A stretch of DNA of 28,614 nt from Nemertoderma westbladi (taxonomy: Eukaryota; Xenacoelomorpha; Nemertodermatida; Nemertodermatidae): contig JAUCBJ010001996.1 of the NCBI GenBank assembly GCA_032718475.1, positions 1-28,614 on the forward strand. Reading direction: 5' to 3'. Positions 1 to 8,540 of the stretch are shown one piece after another (the first letter of the stretch is position 1; each line of letters begins with the position of its first letter). The translations under genes were made by a program, and so were the position numbers. The notes below the pieces were generated by a model. That model was not told the origin of the DNA. It made no database searches and worked only from the letters and a program-made list of their open reading frames with translations.

Positions 1-82
1 TTAATAAAAAAAATTTCAATAAAAAAAATTACAAAAAAATTCAATAAAAAAATTCAATAAAAAAAATTCAATAAAAAAATAT
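1..82. repeat. A-rich short tandem repeat
   Basis: About six imperfect copies of a 13-14 bp unit of the form TTCAATAAAAAAA run from the window edge. Simple-sequence repeat; it may continue beyond the window. Confidence 0.8.
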
Positions 83-488
83 GTTAAATTTTTTTCTTAA
101 AAAGCCAGGTATTCATTTAATACTAACCACTGCAGTTATATTATACTGTATAGGTGGCAGTACTCGGCCACAGCGAAATAGAAAAAAAAATTGCAAAGTA
201 AAATTGAATTCACACGTGGCCGACTGCTGCCAAATACTTTCAAACACATGGAAACATGGCCTACAGCTGCCAAAATGTGTATTTCCTGCAGTATCATTAA
301 CTAACATACTGTTTTGCTGTACCGGTAGGCTTCCAGTATCCTGTAGTTCGAGATTAGTTTCAGTATTCCGGTACTGAAATTCAAGCTACGAGCCTACATC
401 AGTAGGCCTACATACAAATCTTGTAGGTACAATGCGGCAGCAGTGATCAGGCCCGGGACGGTAGGTAATTTAAGGGTTTCTGCTAATA
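83..488. other. Unassigned intergenic stretch
   Basis: No supported gene. Short reading frames here have no recognisable domain. Contains one CAGTAGGCCTACAT motif near 401-414, a short palindromic motif that recurs in this window. Confidence 0.5.
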
Positions 489-1003
489 ATGGCATGGAAT
501 AGTGATTATGGTTTAAAATCATTTCTCAGTGAAACTGTTGCGCAAAATTGGTCTAGAAAAGAGTTGCTGCCTGCAGCAACTCCTGGAAAACATTTAGGAT
601 ATAGAGCCATGAATTTGAAGCTTCGCACTATTTACAATATATGTGTTCCTCGTGATATTGTATATGAAATAATGAGAGAAGAGTACCCGGATGTGCTGGA
701 AAAACGACGACTAGAAAACCGTAAACGGGTCTGCACTGGAGCTTTCATTCAATTCAAAGGGTCCTTTGTGGTTAGTATCCGGGGATGGGCACGATAAATT
801 GTACGGTTATCAGAACTCAACATTCCCCTTAGCTATTTATGGTTTCCAAGATTCGTATTCAAGAAAATTATTACTGCTGAGAGTTATGAAGTCAAACTCC
901 TGTCCTAAGGTTATTTCGCGACTGTATATTGAATTGATTACTACTTTGCAGTATTGCATGCCTGTTTTTCTTCGATTTGATAAAGGGACTGAAACAACAG
1001 GGT
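489..1003 (+). pseudogene. Integrase-core domain gene, copy 1 (truncated, frameshifted)
   Basis: What is seen: an ATG at 489 opens a frame with GYRAM, VPRDIVYEIM and EKRRLENRKRV segments, then shifts frame near 746-749. The next frame continues with WLVSGDGHDKL, GYQNSTFPLAIYG, YSRKLLLLRV and FLRFDKGTET, then stops. What is known: this order (GYRAM...; DGHDKLxGYQNxTFPLAIYG; RxDKGTETG) is the signature of a metazoan integrase-like (RNase H-fold, rve-related) family found as multicopy, transposon-like genes; the Asp of DGHDK and of DKGTE are the likely catalytic acids. The frameshift is a 4-bp duplication (ATTC) relative to the second copy at 3229-3489. The C-terminal part, including the final Glu region, is missing. 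Inference: dead transposable-element-derived integrase fragment. Confidence 0.75.
561..582. repeat. Short inverted repeat within integrase copy 1
   Basis: GAGTTGCTGC, a CT spacer, then GCAGCAACTC: 10-bp perfect arms. This is the ancestral short hairpin at the centre of the much longer palindrome at 3152-3327. Confidence 0.85.
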
Positions 1004-3151
1004 AACCAGTATAGGCAATAGCAAGAGGTTAATTAACAAACTACTATACAAACCCATTAACAATGGCATCCAGTCAAGACTCAAACTCATCACAAACGGT
1101 CGATCCGGACGTGTGTATGGTTGCAGACGACGCGCTGGCGCAAAGAGTGTCACCTGAGAAAAGGCCAAGCTCAAACGGGGCGACCAACTCAGCGGTGATG
1201 AAAAAGTTCCAATCGAGCAATATAGCACTTATGACAATTCCGTTGGATGTAAACCAAGCGACCTCAATCGATGATATACTTGAAGTGGTGATCTCAGTTG
1301 ACGATGCATCGACACTTCGTAATTATCTCACTAGTTCTATGCCCGGATGGCCGGTCGGCGACAAAGAGAAGAGCGTAACTGGGTATGAATTCCTCATGAG
1401 TACTTCGAAGGGAATTATGGCATTGATATGTCGAGGACAGATGTTGAATTCGATCTTCGAAACAGGGATCGATGTAATGACTCTGGTAAAAAGGGCCTGG
1501 GGCCTCGTTAGAACAGTTGAGGGGAATCTACAGGTTATCACCCCTAAGAGCAAGATTACAGTAGATAATGCCAAATCTAAATGGCAGAATAATGCTGGTA
1601 GTGAGGAACGCACCGACAAAAAATGGGAAGAATATTTATCCAATTACCCAGGAGAGGCCCTGTATGAGGACTCGACTGACACTTTTTACCAGACTATTAG
1701 ACTCATCGCTGCTGACCGCAAAATAAAGATCCGCAAACTGAACATCAGTTCAGTCGCTAAAGTTATACTCTCCGTACTCAAGTCTCCCAAGGACTTTCGG
1801 TTTGGTGACTATGGCCCTAATGCTACTGAAGTTGAATATTTAAAGAAGAGATTAGAAAATCTAGACAAAGGGCTAGGACTTTTTTCGGAGGTGGCAACAC
1901 GATATCGGGCACTAGTGAACCCTACCAGGATGAAACTCACTAACGACTCCGCCATGAAGGTGAGGGATGCCTTGAGGGTCTTTGGAATCAAGGGCTGTAC
2001 CCTTGGGAAAACAGATCAAATCAAATATCGGAAGAACCTCGGACTCGTATATAAACTGGAAGCTTTAAGCTCCCACCGAGGGAAGGTGAACCTTAAACGA
2101 TTAAATAACAATTCAGTTGGTAAAAAGGGTGGCCGCCGGGTGCTAGGGAAAGACACTGCCAAAACGCAGGTAGCTGCAGTTAATAAGGCAGGCGCTACTA
2201 AAGCGGCTAAAGTAATTAGCGGACTGATGGACTGCTCCGTAAGGGCGGAACAAAAAGAATTGATCAAGAAATTTGGGCAGGAAATGCCCAAAATGGAGAA
2301 TGATGATTTCAAAAACGGTCATTCCTTTATCCTCCAGTCATTCGCAACATTCTTACCAAAGTCACAGGTAAAGGTATGCGTCCCACTAGCTCATTGGAGC
2401 ATTGAAACAAATCGTGAAGCCGAACCGTCCCAAGTTATCGCACGGATGAACCTATGTCACGAGCCCTCCCTCTGCGAGCCAGAGGTTGTAATCCTTTGGA
2501 TGCTGGACGCCTGTACGGATAACCTGAATGTCATTGGAGAGTTAGTCGGATTTGAAAGAGGTACTTTTAGGTGCAGATCGGAACTTCCAGTAAAATCAAA
2601 GTTAGACCTCAGACGGATTAACAACCAAGAAGCAATGCTACATAATCATCCGTTCATTAATAAGTGGGCAGCCCCGTTAAAGGGCTCTGCTACGAAATCC
2701 CAGACTGTCTCGGGAGATTTTATTGCAATCCCTTCGTGTCATTTTCCGAGAATCAACTCTAATAAGATCGAGAGGAAGTCGGCGCTTCTAACATCTTTCA
2801 GCACCTGCAAGGCGCGGGTTGCGGATTTAGTAGACAAGGAGATACAAGACATCCGCAATGGCAAAGTTACCGACGCTCAGTTTGACGGAGACAAGATGTA
2901 CTCTTTTAGCATCGACCAGACGAATGGAAACGTCCGAATTGCTACCAGTCCTATGCCAATTGCCAAAAAATGGGCAATAAAAACTTGGCTGTCTGGACTT
3001 GAACCTGAAGAGGAGGCAAAATAAACTCTATATAAACTAACCGTATTTAGCGCTTTATTACTGGACTTATTACAGCTATATGCTGTACGTATTCATTTGT
3101 TAACATGAAAGATGGCGTTAACGGCCAAATGTATTAATTTAAAGAAAAAAA
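1004..3151 (+). other. Probable mRNA-derived insertion unit carrying an orphan frame
   Basis: The integrase homology of copy 1 stops at about 1003, and an integrase-derived antisense segment starts at 3152. Between them lies one intron-less unit: a roughly 60-bp leader, a 653-codon frame, a roughly 115-bp trailer, and a terminal A-rich run (TTTAAAGAAAAAAAA, ending 3151). A 3' A-tail on an intron-less single-gene unit fits a cDNA made from an mRNA and inserted by LINE machinery. I could not find a convincing target-site duplication, so the boundaries are inferred. Confidence 0.45.
1063..3024 (+). CDS. Intact 653-aa orphan protein, function unknown
   Basis: A single uninterrupted frame, the longest in the window, starting at an ATG in good context (A at -3, G at +4) about 60 bp inside the unit. 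I do not recognise the family. The first ~50 residues are Ser/Asn-rich and probably disordered. A mixed, probably globular part follows. Residues about 330-400 are Lys/Arg-rich and basic. The C-terminal ~250 residues contain scattered Cys and His but no clear zinc motif. No signal peptide, membrane segment, RT, DDE or protease motif is visible. Base composition is less A+T-rich than the flanks. Hypotheses, all inference: an endogenised viral gene (a nucleoprotein-like, mRNA-derived insertion would fit the single frame, basic middle and A-tail), a retrocopy of a host gene, or an accessory gene of the surrounding element. An intact frame of this size implies recent arrival or selection. Confidence 0.7.
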   Translation: MASSQDSNSSQTVDPDVCMVADDALAQRVSPEKRPSSNGATNSAVMKKFQSSNIALMTIPLDVNQATSIDDILEVVISVDDASTLRNYLTSSMPGWPVGDKEKSVTGYEFLMSTSKGIMALICRGQMLNSIFETGIDVMTLVKRAWGLVRTVEGNLQVITPKSKITVDNAKSKWQNNAGSEERTDKKWEEYLSNYPGEALYEDSTDTFYQTIRLIAADRKIKIRKLNISSVAKVILSVLKSPKDFRFGDYGPNATEVEYLKKRLENLDKGLGLFSEVATRYRALVNPTRMKLTNDSAMKVRDALRVFGIKGCTLGKTDQIKYRKNLGLVYKLEALSSHRGKVNLKRLNNNSVGKKGGRRVLGKDTAKTQVAAVNKAGATKAAKVISGLMDCSVRAEQKELIKKFGQEMPKMENDDFKNGHSFILQSFATFLPKSQVKVCVPLAHWSIETNREAEPSQVIARMNLCHEPSLCEPEVVILWMLDACTDNLNVIGELVGFERGTFRCRSELPVKSKLDLRRINNQEAMLHNHPFINKWAAPLKGSATKSQTVSGDFIAIPSCHFPRINSNKIERKSALLTSFSTCKARVADLVDKEIQDIRNGKVTDAQFDGDKMYSFSIDQTNGNVRIATSPMPIAKKWAIKTWLSGLEPEEEAK

Positions 3152-3327
3152 AATATCACGAGGAACACATATATTGTAAACAGTGCGAAGCTTCAAATTC
3201 ATGGCTCTATATCCTAAATGTTTTCCAGGAGTTGCTGCCTGCAGCAACTCCTGGAAAATATTTAGGATATAGAGCCATGAATTTGAAGCTTCGCACTGTT
3301 TACAATATATGTGTTCCTCGTGATATT
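3152..3327. repeat. Near-perfect 176-bp palindrome (long hairpin)
   Basis: Left arm 3152-3238 and right arm 3241-3327 are reverse complements with one mismatch (G in the left arm near 3220) around a 2-nt spacer (CT). The right arm is the sense integrase coding strand (copy 2); the left arm is its antisense. A transcript through it would form an 87-bp nearly perfect stem. Copy 1 has only the 10-bp core of this palindrome (561-582), so the long arms are derived. Confidence 0.9.
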
Positions 3328-3489
3328 GTATATGAAATAATGAGAGAAGAGTACCCGGATGTGCTGGAAAAACGACGACTAGAAAACCGTAAACGGGTCC
3401 GCACTGGAGCTTTCAATTCAAAGGGTCCTTTGTGGTTAGTATCCGGGGATGGGCACGATAAATTGTGCGGTTATCAGAACTCAACATTC
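3229..3489 (+). pseudogene. Integrase-core domain gene, copy 2 (fragment)
   Basis: About 260 bp nearly identical to 561-827 of copy 1, covering GYRAM, VPRDIVYEIM, EKRRLENRKRV and then, in a single frame, TGAFNSKGPLWLVSGDGHDKL and GYQNSTF. It lacks the 4-bp duplication of copy 1, so it preserves the ancestral frame. Homology ends abruptly at 3489, where unrelated sequence begins. Upstream the frame runs into the antisense arm of the palindrome, so residues before about 3229 are not native. It cannot make a functional integrase. Confidence 0.75.
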
Positions 3490-4315
3490 ATATATACTCA
3501 ACATTCAGATATACATATATGCTTGCATTCACTCCTACATATTCGAAATAATAGACTCAAAAACAAAGTGGTTTTGTGCGGACCACCAAGTGCAATGGAT
3601 AAGGCATTGATTGATTGATTGAAAGGCATTTTCTCTATTTTCTTAAATATTTTCTATTCCCCATTATCTATTCTTCATTATCGGAGAAACTGAATTCGAA
3701 TACGCAATGTTTAAACACAGAAGCTTGTATCATTATACCTGACTCATTGTTCAGGACAACCAATGGCTGACTGCAAGTGATTATAAGGACGACCTGCCTT
3801 GCCACTTGGTGATGGTCTCTGTTGGTTGTTGTTCTAGCAACACATTTCTACGTCCCGCCAACCTTGCTCCAGCTATTGCGCATGTGGTGCAAATATGCGA
3901 TTAATTTCGCTGGTTAATCGCTGTTTAAACAATCAGTACTGGATATGGTGTTGTTATTTGAAAATAATATGTATATTAGGAGATGTTCATTTAACAGTAA
4001 ATTTGTTAAACTATTTGACCAACTGAAATTCTATTCGATTAAGATATCGTGGCACCCACTGATATACTTAAAAAACAAAATTTCTGGAATCAGTCGTTGA
4101 CATCCCCAGACATGTTCTGGAATAAATTGGTGCCCATCCTAAATTAAAATAATAAAATTTACGGGAATATATTTTAAATTCATGTCCCCTCATGAATTGA
4201 ATTAAATTGCCAATTTAAGACAATTAATCCCAGCCAAGCCAATAATTAAAGCCAATAAGAAGTTTGTGAGAAGTTTGATTTCAAACGCCGAAAGATTTCT
4301 CAACATAAATCTCGA
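3490..4315. other. Unassigned intergenic stretch
   Basis: No supported gene. A short GATT tandem run occurs near 3606-3622. Otherwise A+T-rich unique sequence with no recognised element ends. Confidence 0.5.
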
Positions 4316-5521
4316 ATGTCTGACAGCCATCAGTACAGTTTGGAATTTTCACTGCCAAGTTCACTGCCAGAGTCTAGGACCAATGTCCTAGCAAGTGAAG
4401 ATATAAATACAGAAAAGTGGGAAAAGGTTGGAAGAACTAAGGTTAGTCCAGAGCTTACACATCAACTCATAATCGTAGCATTGGTCGCCAACGAAATTAT
4501 TGCACCATATGCTGGAGACATCAAAAGAGGAGATTATTTGTATTGTCAGATATGTGGAGATCAGCACAACAAGAATAATTATGTAAGTAGGAAGGGAAGA
4601 AGTGGTTCATCTGCTGGAAGTGAGTCATCTGGGATGAACAGAGATTAATAGACTGGATTAGTCAGCAGGATGTTCCAGATGGTAAAAGTTCAGATGATGT
4701 TACATCTAAGAACTGTAAAATTAATAATAGACGAAGTAAAGGTTGTTATGTGGCTAATCTGCAGCCGCAGAAATCAGGATATTGCCGAACATGCTCTGCA
4801 ACTATTTATGTAGGAGGGAAATATTGCAGTAGATCTTGCAAAGTTAAGTATCAGGCAGCTCAGAAAGAAGATTCCAATAAAAGTAATTGGGAGTCTATCA
4901 GTGAAATGTCATCTAATATAGAGATACAAACAACACTGTTACATGAGAGTCTACGGGCTGTGAGAACTTGTGGAGAGTGTAATAAGCTGATCCCTTACAA
5001 CAGTAAGAAATACTGCAGTGTTGAGTGTTTGGGTCGACATAAAATTGTCACAAGATCAGGATTAGGTAATGGTTCAGTTCCACAACTTCTACTCCAGAAA
5101 GTGGCCCTGTCAGCCAATACATCACTTGGTGCCAAGGAAACTACACAACCAACCCCTATCCTTTGTCATCTGATGAACAAGTTTCTCTATCATCCCAACC
5201 ATCAATCAGGACAAACCTATCAAGAACAGGTATAACAGATAGTTCAATATCTCAAGAAGTTCACATGCCACCACCCCCTCCAACTTCATCACAGCCTTCT
5301 ACCTCCTGGGCTGTACAGACCAATGCAAACTACTTTGGTTTCAAAGTGAAACAAGGGACACGGAATTAACACTTGTTGATGTCTGTGGGGATGGTGAATG
5401 CATGTTCCATGCAATCAGAAGATCAGATAAATCTCTTAATGACCCACCTCTGATGGTGAGGAAGAAGGCGCAAAGATATTTTAGAGGATTGCATGGTAAC
5501 CTTTTCAACCACCACCAATAA
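4316..5521 (+). pseudogene. Decayed zinc-binding / OTU-protease-like gene
   Basis: The ATG at 4316 begins a frame with a CQICGDQHNKNN segment (Cys-x2-Cys). After a frameshift near 4600-4630 it continues as IDWISQQDVPDG and into two similar Cys-x2-Cys...Cys-x3-Cys zinc-ribbon-like units (YCRTCSATIYVGGKYCSRSCK at 4783-4845, and TCGECNKL...KYCSVEC at about 4968-5030). A Ser/Pro-rich linker follows in another frame. A further frameshift near 5340 leads to LVDVCGDGECMFHAI (5372-5416), which matches the OTU cysteine-protease nucleophile motif (DGxC followed by Met-Phe-His-Ala; Cys codon 5399-5401). Sequence stops at 5519-5521, long before the catalytic His expected near the end of an OTU domain. 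OTU domains occur in deubiquitinases and as passengers of metazoan transposons (for example Helitrons); the degraded state here suggests the latter. At least three frame breaks: not functional. Confidence 0.6.
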
Positions 5522-5764
5522 ACGTGTCACTATAATATAATCCCAGCTGAATTATGACATCTTTCCACTCCATATCATACATGGGCAATTGTAAATAGGC
5601 CTAAAACTCACTGATGTGGTGTATGAACAGTCTATCATCTTCATTATCATCTTTAGGCACAGCATAACATTTCATGTGCTTTATAATATGTACTCGCTCT
5701 TCATTGGGACCCGTTTCCCATTTACCATTTTACTTTCCCACTTACCGTTTCCCAATTACCATTT
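5522..5764. other. Unassigned intergenic stretch
   Basis: No supported gene. Contains a short internal direct repeat of CCCATTTACCATTT-like units near 5718-5768. Confidence 0.4.
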
Positions 5765-6105
5765 ACCTTATGGTGCTCCCTCATGTGCCATGTAATCTTA
5801 ATAACTTTCTTATTGCAGGCCTGGAATTCTTTATGATATCGCTTGGTTACACCACCATAAGACTTGCCTCCGAATTGCCAGTTTTCACATTGACACAATA
5901 TTGGTCTTCCAGTGTCTGGGGTTCATTATCCTCAGAATCATTACAGTAAGATGAAGAATAATCCAAAGTCCAATCAGGATCATTGGTATCTTGCAATTGC
6001 GGGATTTTTATAGCAGTAACTGCAGCATCTTCATCGTCATATGTATTGGATTCTTGTGTTTCAAAAGTATTCATATGACTGTTACCTATGAAAATTAAAT
6101 AAAAA
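5765..6105 (-). pseudogene. Possible exon fragment with acidic region and zinc-finger-like tail
   Basis: Read on the minus strand, an acceptor-like TTTTCATAG sits just before about 6088, followed by an open acidic stretch (TNDPDWTLDYSSS, NDSEDNEPQTLEDQ). A frame change near 5865 leads to KRYHKEFQACNKKVIKITW and HMREHHK, which ends at a donor-like AAGGTAAAT near 5765. The Cys...His-x3-His-His pattern recalls a degenerate C2H2 finger, though only one Cys is left. I cannot name the family. Probably a fragment of a transposon-derived or domesticated gene; an alternative is chance open frames. Confidence 0.3.
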
Positions 6106-6325
6106 CCAATAATTTCCACTCATACAGGAAAGACAATAGGGAACATTTTTAAAAGCAATTTTTAATGTCAGACAAGGTCTTTTATAAAATTTTATTGTAC
6201 AAGAGGCCATCCCTAAATTATGTAATGCGGGGATGGGGTCTGAGATATTTTATACTTTGAGACAAGAAAAAAAAATCCAAAAACGATCCCTGAGACTGGA
6301 TCAAGTACAATTGGGAAGGAAAACA

Positions 6326-6344
6326 CCCCCCCCCCCCCCCCCCC
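6326..6344. repeat. Poly-C tract (19 C)
   Basis: Uninterrupted run of 19 C residues next to the 3' end of the LINE fragment. Length may be unreliable in an assembly. Confidence 0.85.
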
Positions 6345-7098
6345 TGGAAGCGTAATGTACCATAAAGCTCGGCGTTTGTCATGTGTTGTCTCCAGCTGAT
6401 GTTTAGGGCTGCGCCCTTAGTAGTCTTGTGTAGCAACCATCAATTCGTTGTTCAAGTGATTTAGTCAGTGTCCTGGTCCCACCCCTGTATAAAAATACCC
6501 TTTCCACCGTGGCTCGAAAGAACTTAGTCTTCAGGTGCCTGGAGAGATCTGATTTCCAGATGGTATCCATTTTTGATAGAGCTACCCAAGCCTTTGCTTT
6601 CCTAACTTCTATGTCCTTTTTGCTACTCTCTATCCATGATCCAAGGTACTGGAAGTCATCGACCTGCCTTAGTTGATTATTATCAATGGTTGTCAAGTTT
6701 CCATCAACATTAAAGGTCATGAATTCGGTCTTGGTAGCATTTATATGCAATCCAACCTCCTTAGCAGCCCTCTCCTCTTTATTTAGTAGAAGCTGTGCAT
6801 CTGCTAGCGTATTAGAGAGCAGGGCGATGTCATCCGCAAAGTCGGTGTCTGTGACTGTAGTTGCCGGATATCTACTACTTCTGCGTTCTTGAAGTGTGAA
6901 TCCCAGATCTTCACCCGTTGTGGCCGTCCTCATTGCGTAATCCAGCACAATTACAAATAGTAATGGTGTTAATGTGTCACCTTGCAGTACGCCAGCCAGG
7001 ATTGAGAAAAACTCAGTTTCACCATCTGGTGAGAGTACCTGCGCTTCTGTGTCACAATATAACAATCCAATGCCAGTTTCCTCAGGGGAGTTGGCAAA
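6345..7098 (-). pseudogene. LINE (non-LTR) reverse transcriptase fragment
   Basis: Minus-strand frame with the palm motifs of a non-LTR reverse transcriptase: ILAGVLQGDTLTPLLFVIVL (template-grip region), then TDFADDIALLS (catalytic Ala-Asp-Asp; Phe-Ala-Asp-Asp form of the YADD box), then HINATKTEFM (primer grip) and DDFQYLGSWI. It continues with KSLEQRIDGCYTRLLRA and, after a frameshift near 6405-6415, ALNISWRQHMTNAELYG, an RT C-terminal stretch typical of this LINE group in marine animals. The N-terminal RT, endonuclease and ORF1 are missing, as expected for 5'-truncated LINE insertions or later loss. It would make first-strand cDNA from LINE RNA if intact; here it is dead. Frame upstream of about 7098 is merely the antisense of the BEL element. 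Confidence 0.8.
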
Positions 7099-8481
7099 GA
7101 CGTGAAGATTAGAATGACAATAGATCTGGAAGGAGCGGCCAAAGCAGTCATCCACTATGAGCAGAGGAAGAACTACGGCGACGAGGTGGAACGCGTCGGT
7201 AAACAACAGCATCTCCGGCGGGACAGCGAGCTGATCACGCTGTCACCACAACTTAATGACGACGGGATCCTAGTAATGAACTCTAGGGTGGGATACAACA
7301 ACAGTATCGTCGTACCACCGAAGCCCATCATCATCCCCACAGGATCACCGATAGTCCACCAGATTATTTGGGACTCCCACAAGTCTATATTGCACGGGTG
7401 CACCAACCGAACCCTCACGGAGATAAGGAGGACCTTTTGGGTCAAACAGTTGAGGAAGAAGGTAAAGGCGGTAGTGGGGCAGTGCCAGAGCTGCCGACGA
7501 GCGAAGAAGGAGCGAGCCATACAGGAGATGGCACCACAACCGGCGAGTAGGGTAAGACTACACGACCCGCCATTTACGCATTGCGGTGTGGACATGTTCG
7601 GGCCGATAAAGATCAAGGTGATGCGGCACACGGAGAAACGCTACAGTATTATCTTCGTATGTAATAACACGCGGGCGGTAGGGATAGAACTCGCCCAAGA
7701 TACAACCGCATCGGCATTCATTAATGCCTTAGAGAGGTTTAGAGACCGCAAAGGTGGGACGATCGCAGTAATATACTCCGACAACGGGACCAACTTTGTG
7801 GGGGCGGAGAACGAGATGGCAGAGGCCTTGGGTATCCTGGAAGGAGAGGAAGTCAAAGTGAGGCGACGACAAGTAAAGTGGGAGAGGAGGACGCCGTATG
7901 CACCGCATACCCTAGGATGCGTCGAGAGACTCGTGGGTAGTTCGAAGCGTCTGATGACGAAGTTGATGAACACACATATGGTTACGGAGGACGTGCTAAG
8001 GACAGTACTTGCGAAGTGTGAGGGTATCATTAATAGCAGACCGCTATATCCAGAGAATGATGACCATGAGTCACTAGACGTGCTGACGCCCAGCCATTTC
8101 CTAATGGAAAGGCCAGCGACCATCGATATGCGGGGTGTAGACCCAGATGACATACACTCCCGCCAAAGTTGGAAAGTCGCTAAGGCGATACGCGCAGAGT
8201 ATTGGAGGAGATGGGTTGAGGAATACCTACCCACGCTTCACAGAAGAAGTAAGTGGAGGAAAACAAACAGAGAGTTGAGAGAGGGTGATCTCGTGATCGT
8301 CACGGATGATACCATCATCAACAACCAGTGGCGGTTGGCGAGAGTTGTAGGCACTTACTCCGATGAGGACGGAAGAGTCCGATCGGTAGAAGTGCGGATA
8401 GGTGGCAAGATAGGTGCAAAAGACAGGAAGACCTACAGGAGGGCTGTAGGGAAGTGCTGTCTGCTAGAGGGGGCACCTTGA
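7099..8481 (+). pseudogene. BEL/Pao retrotransposon pol, integrase part (5'-truncated)
   Basis: Open to the stop at 8479-8481, but it begins in the middle of pol, so the ATG at 7102 is not a true start. In order: the pre-integrase region (TIDLEGAAKAV...LSPQLNDDGIL), an H2C2 zinc-binding domain (His93, His98, Cys128, Cys131 counted from 7102), an rve core with Asp164 (CGVDMFGPI), Asp227 (IYSDNGTNFVG) and Glu275 (TLGCVERLVGSSKR), then INSRPL and a C-terminal domain of the BEL/Pao-specific kind (WRRWVEEYLPTLHRRSKW, GDLVIVTDD, WRLARVVGTY). All three catalytic acids are present. Integrase normally joins the cDNA to the chromosome. Gag, protease, RT and RNase H are absent, cut off at a junction with an oppositely oriented LINE. 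The 3' LTR follows directly. Confidence 0.88.
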
Positions 8482-8526
8482 GTTAGAGTGGAGTTTAGTA
8501 GAGTTTAGTCGTCCAAGTTTTGGACT

Positions 8527-8539
8527 GAGGGGGGTGGGA
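8527..8539 (+). promoter_or_regulatory. Polypurine tract before the 3' LTR
   Basis: GAGGGGGGTGGGA lies about 45 bp after the integrase stop and just before a TG-starting LTR. This is the expected plus-strand primer site of an LTR retrotransposon. Confidence 0.6.
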
Positions 8540-8540
8540 T

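Noticed and set aside
81-377. 98-codon frame at the left edge and its antisense partner
   Set aside because: No domain, poor composition, adjacent to an A-rich repeat; both strands open by chance.
941-2312. Minus-strand frames opposite the 653-codon gene
   Set aside because: Short, overlapping shadows of the long plus-strand frame, with no family resemblance.
6326-6344. Poly-C tract as a LINE tail signal
   Set aside because: LINE 3' tails are A-rich or short tandem; more likely a simple-sequence expansion or an assembly feature.
7099-7212. First ~38 residues of the minus-strand LINE frame
   Set aside because: They are antisense of the BEL pol region and only extend the frame by chance.
7173-8234. 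Minus-strand frames of 152 and 197 codons opposite the BEL integrase
   Set aside because: Shadows of the conserved integrase coding strand.
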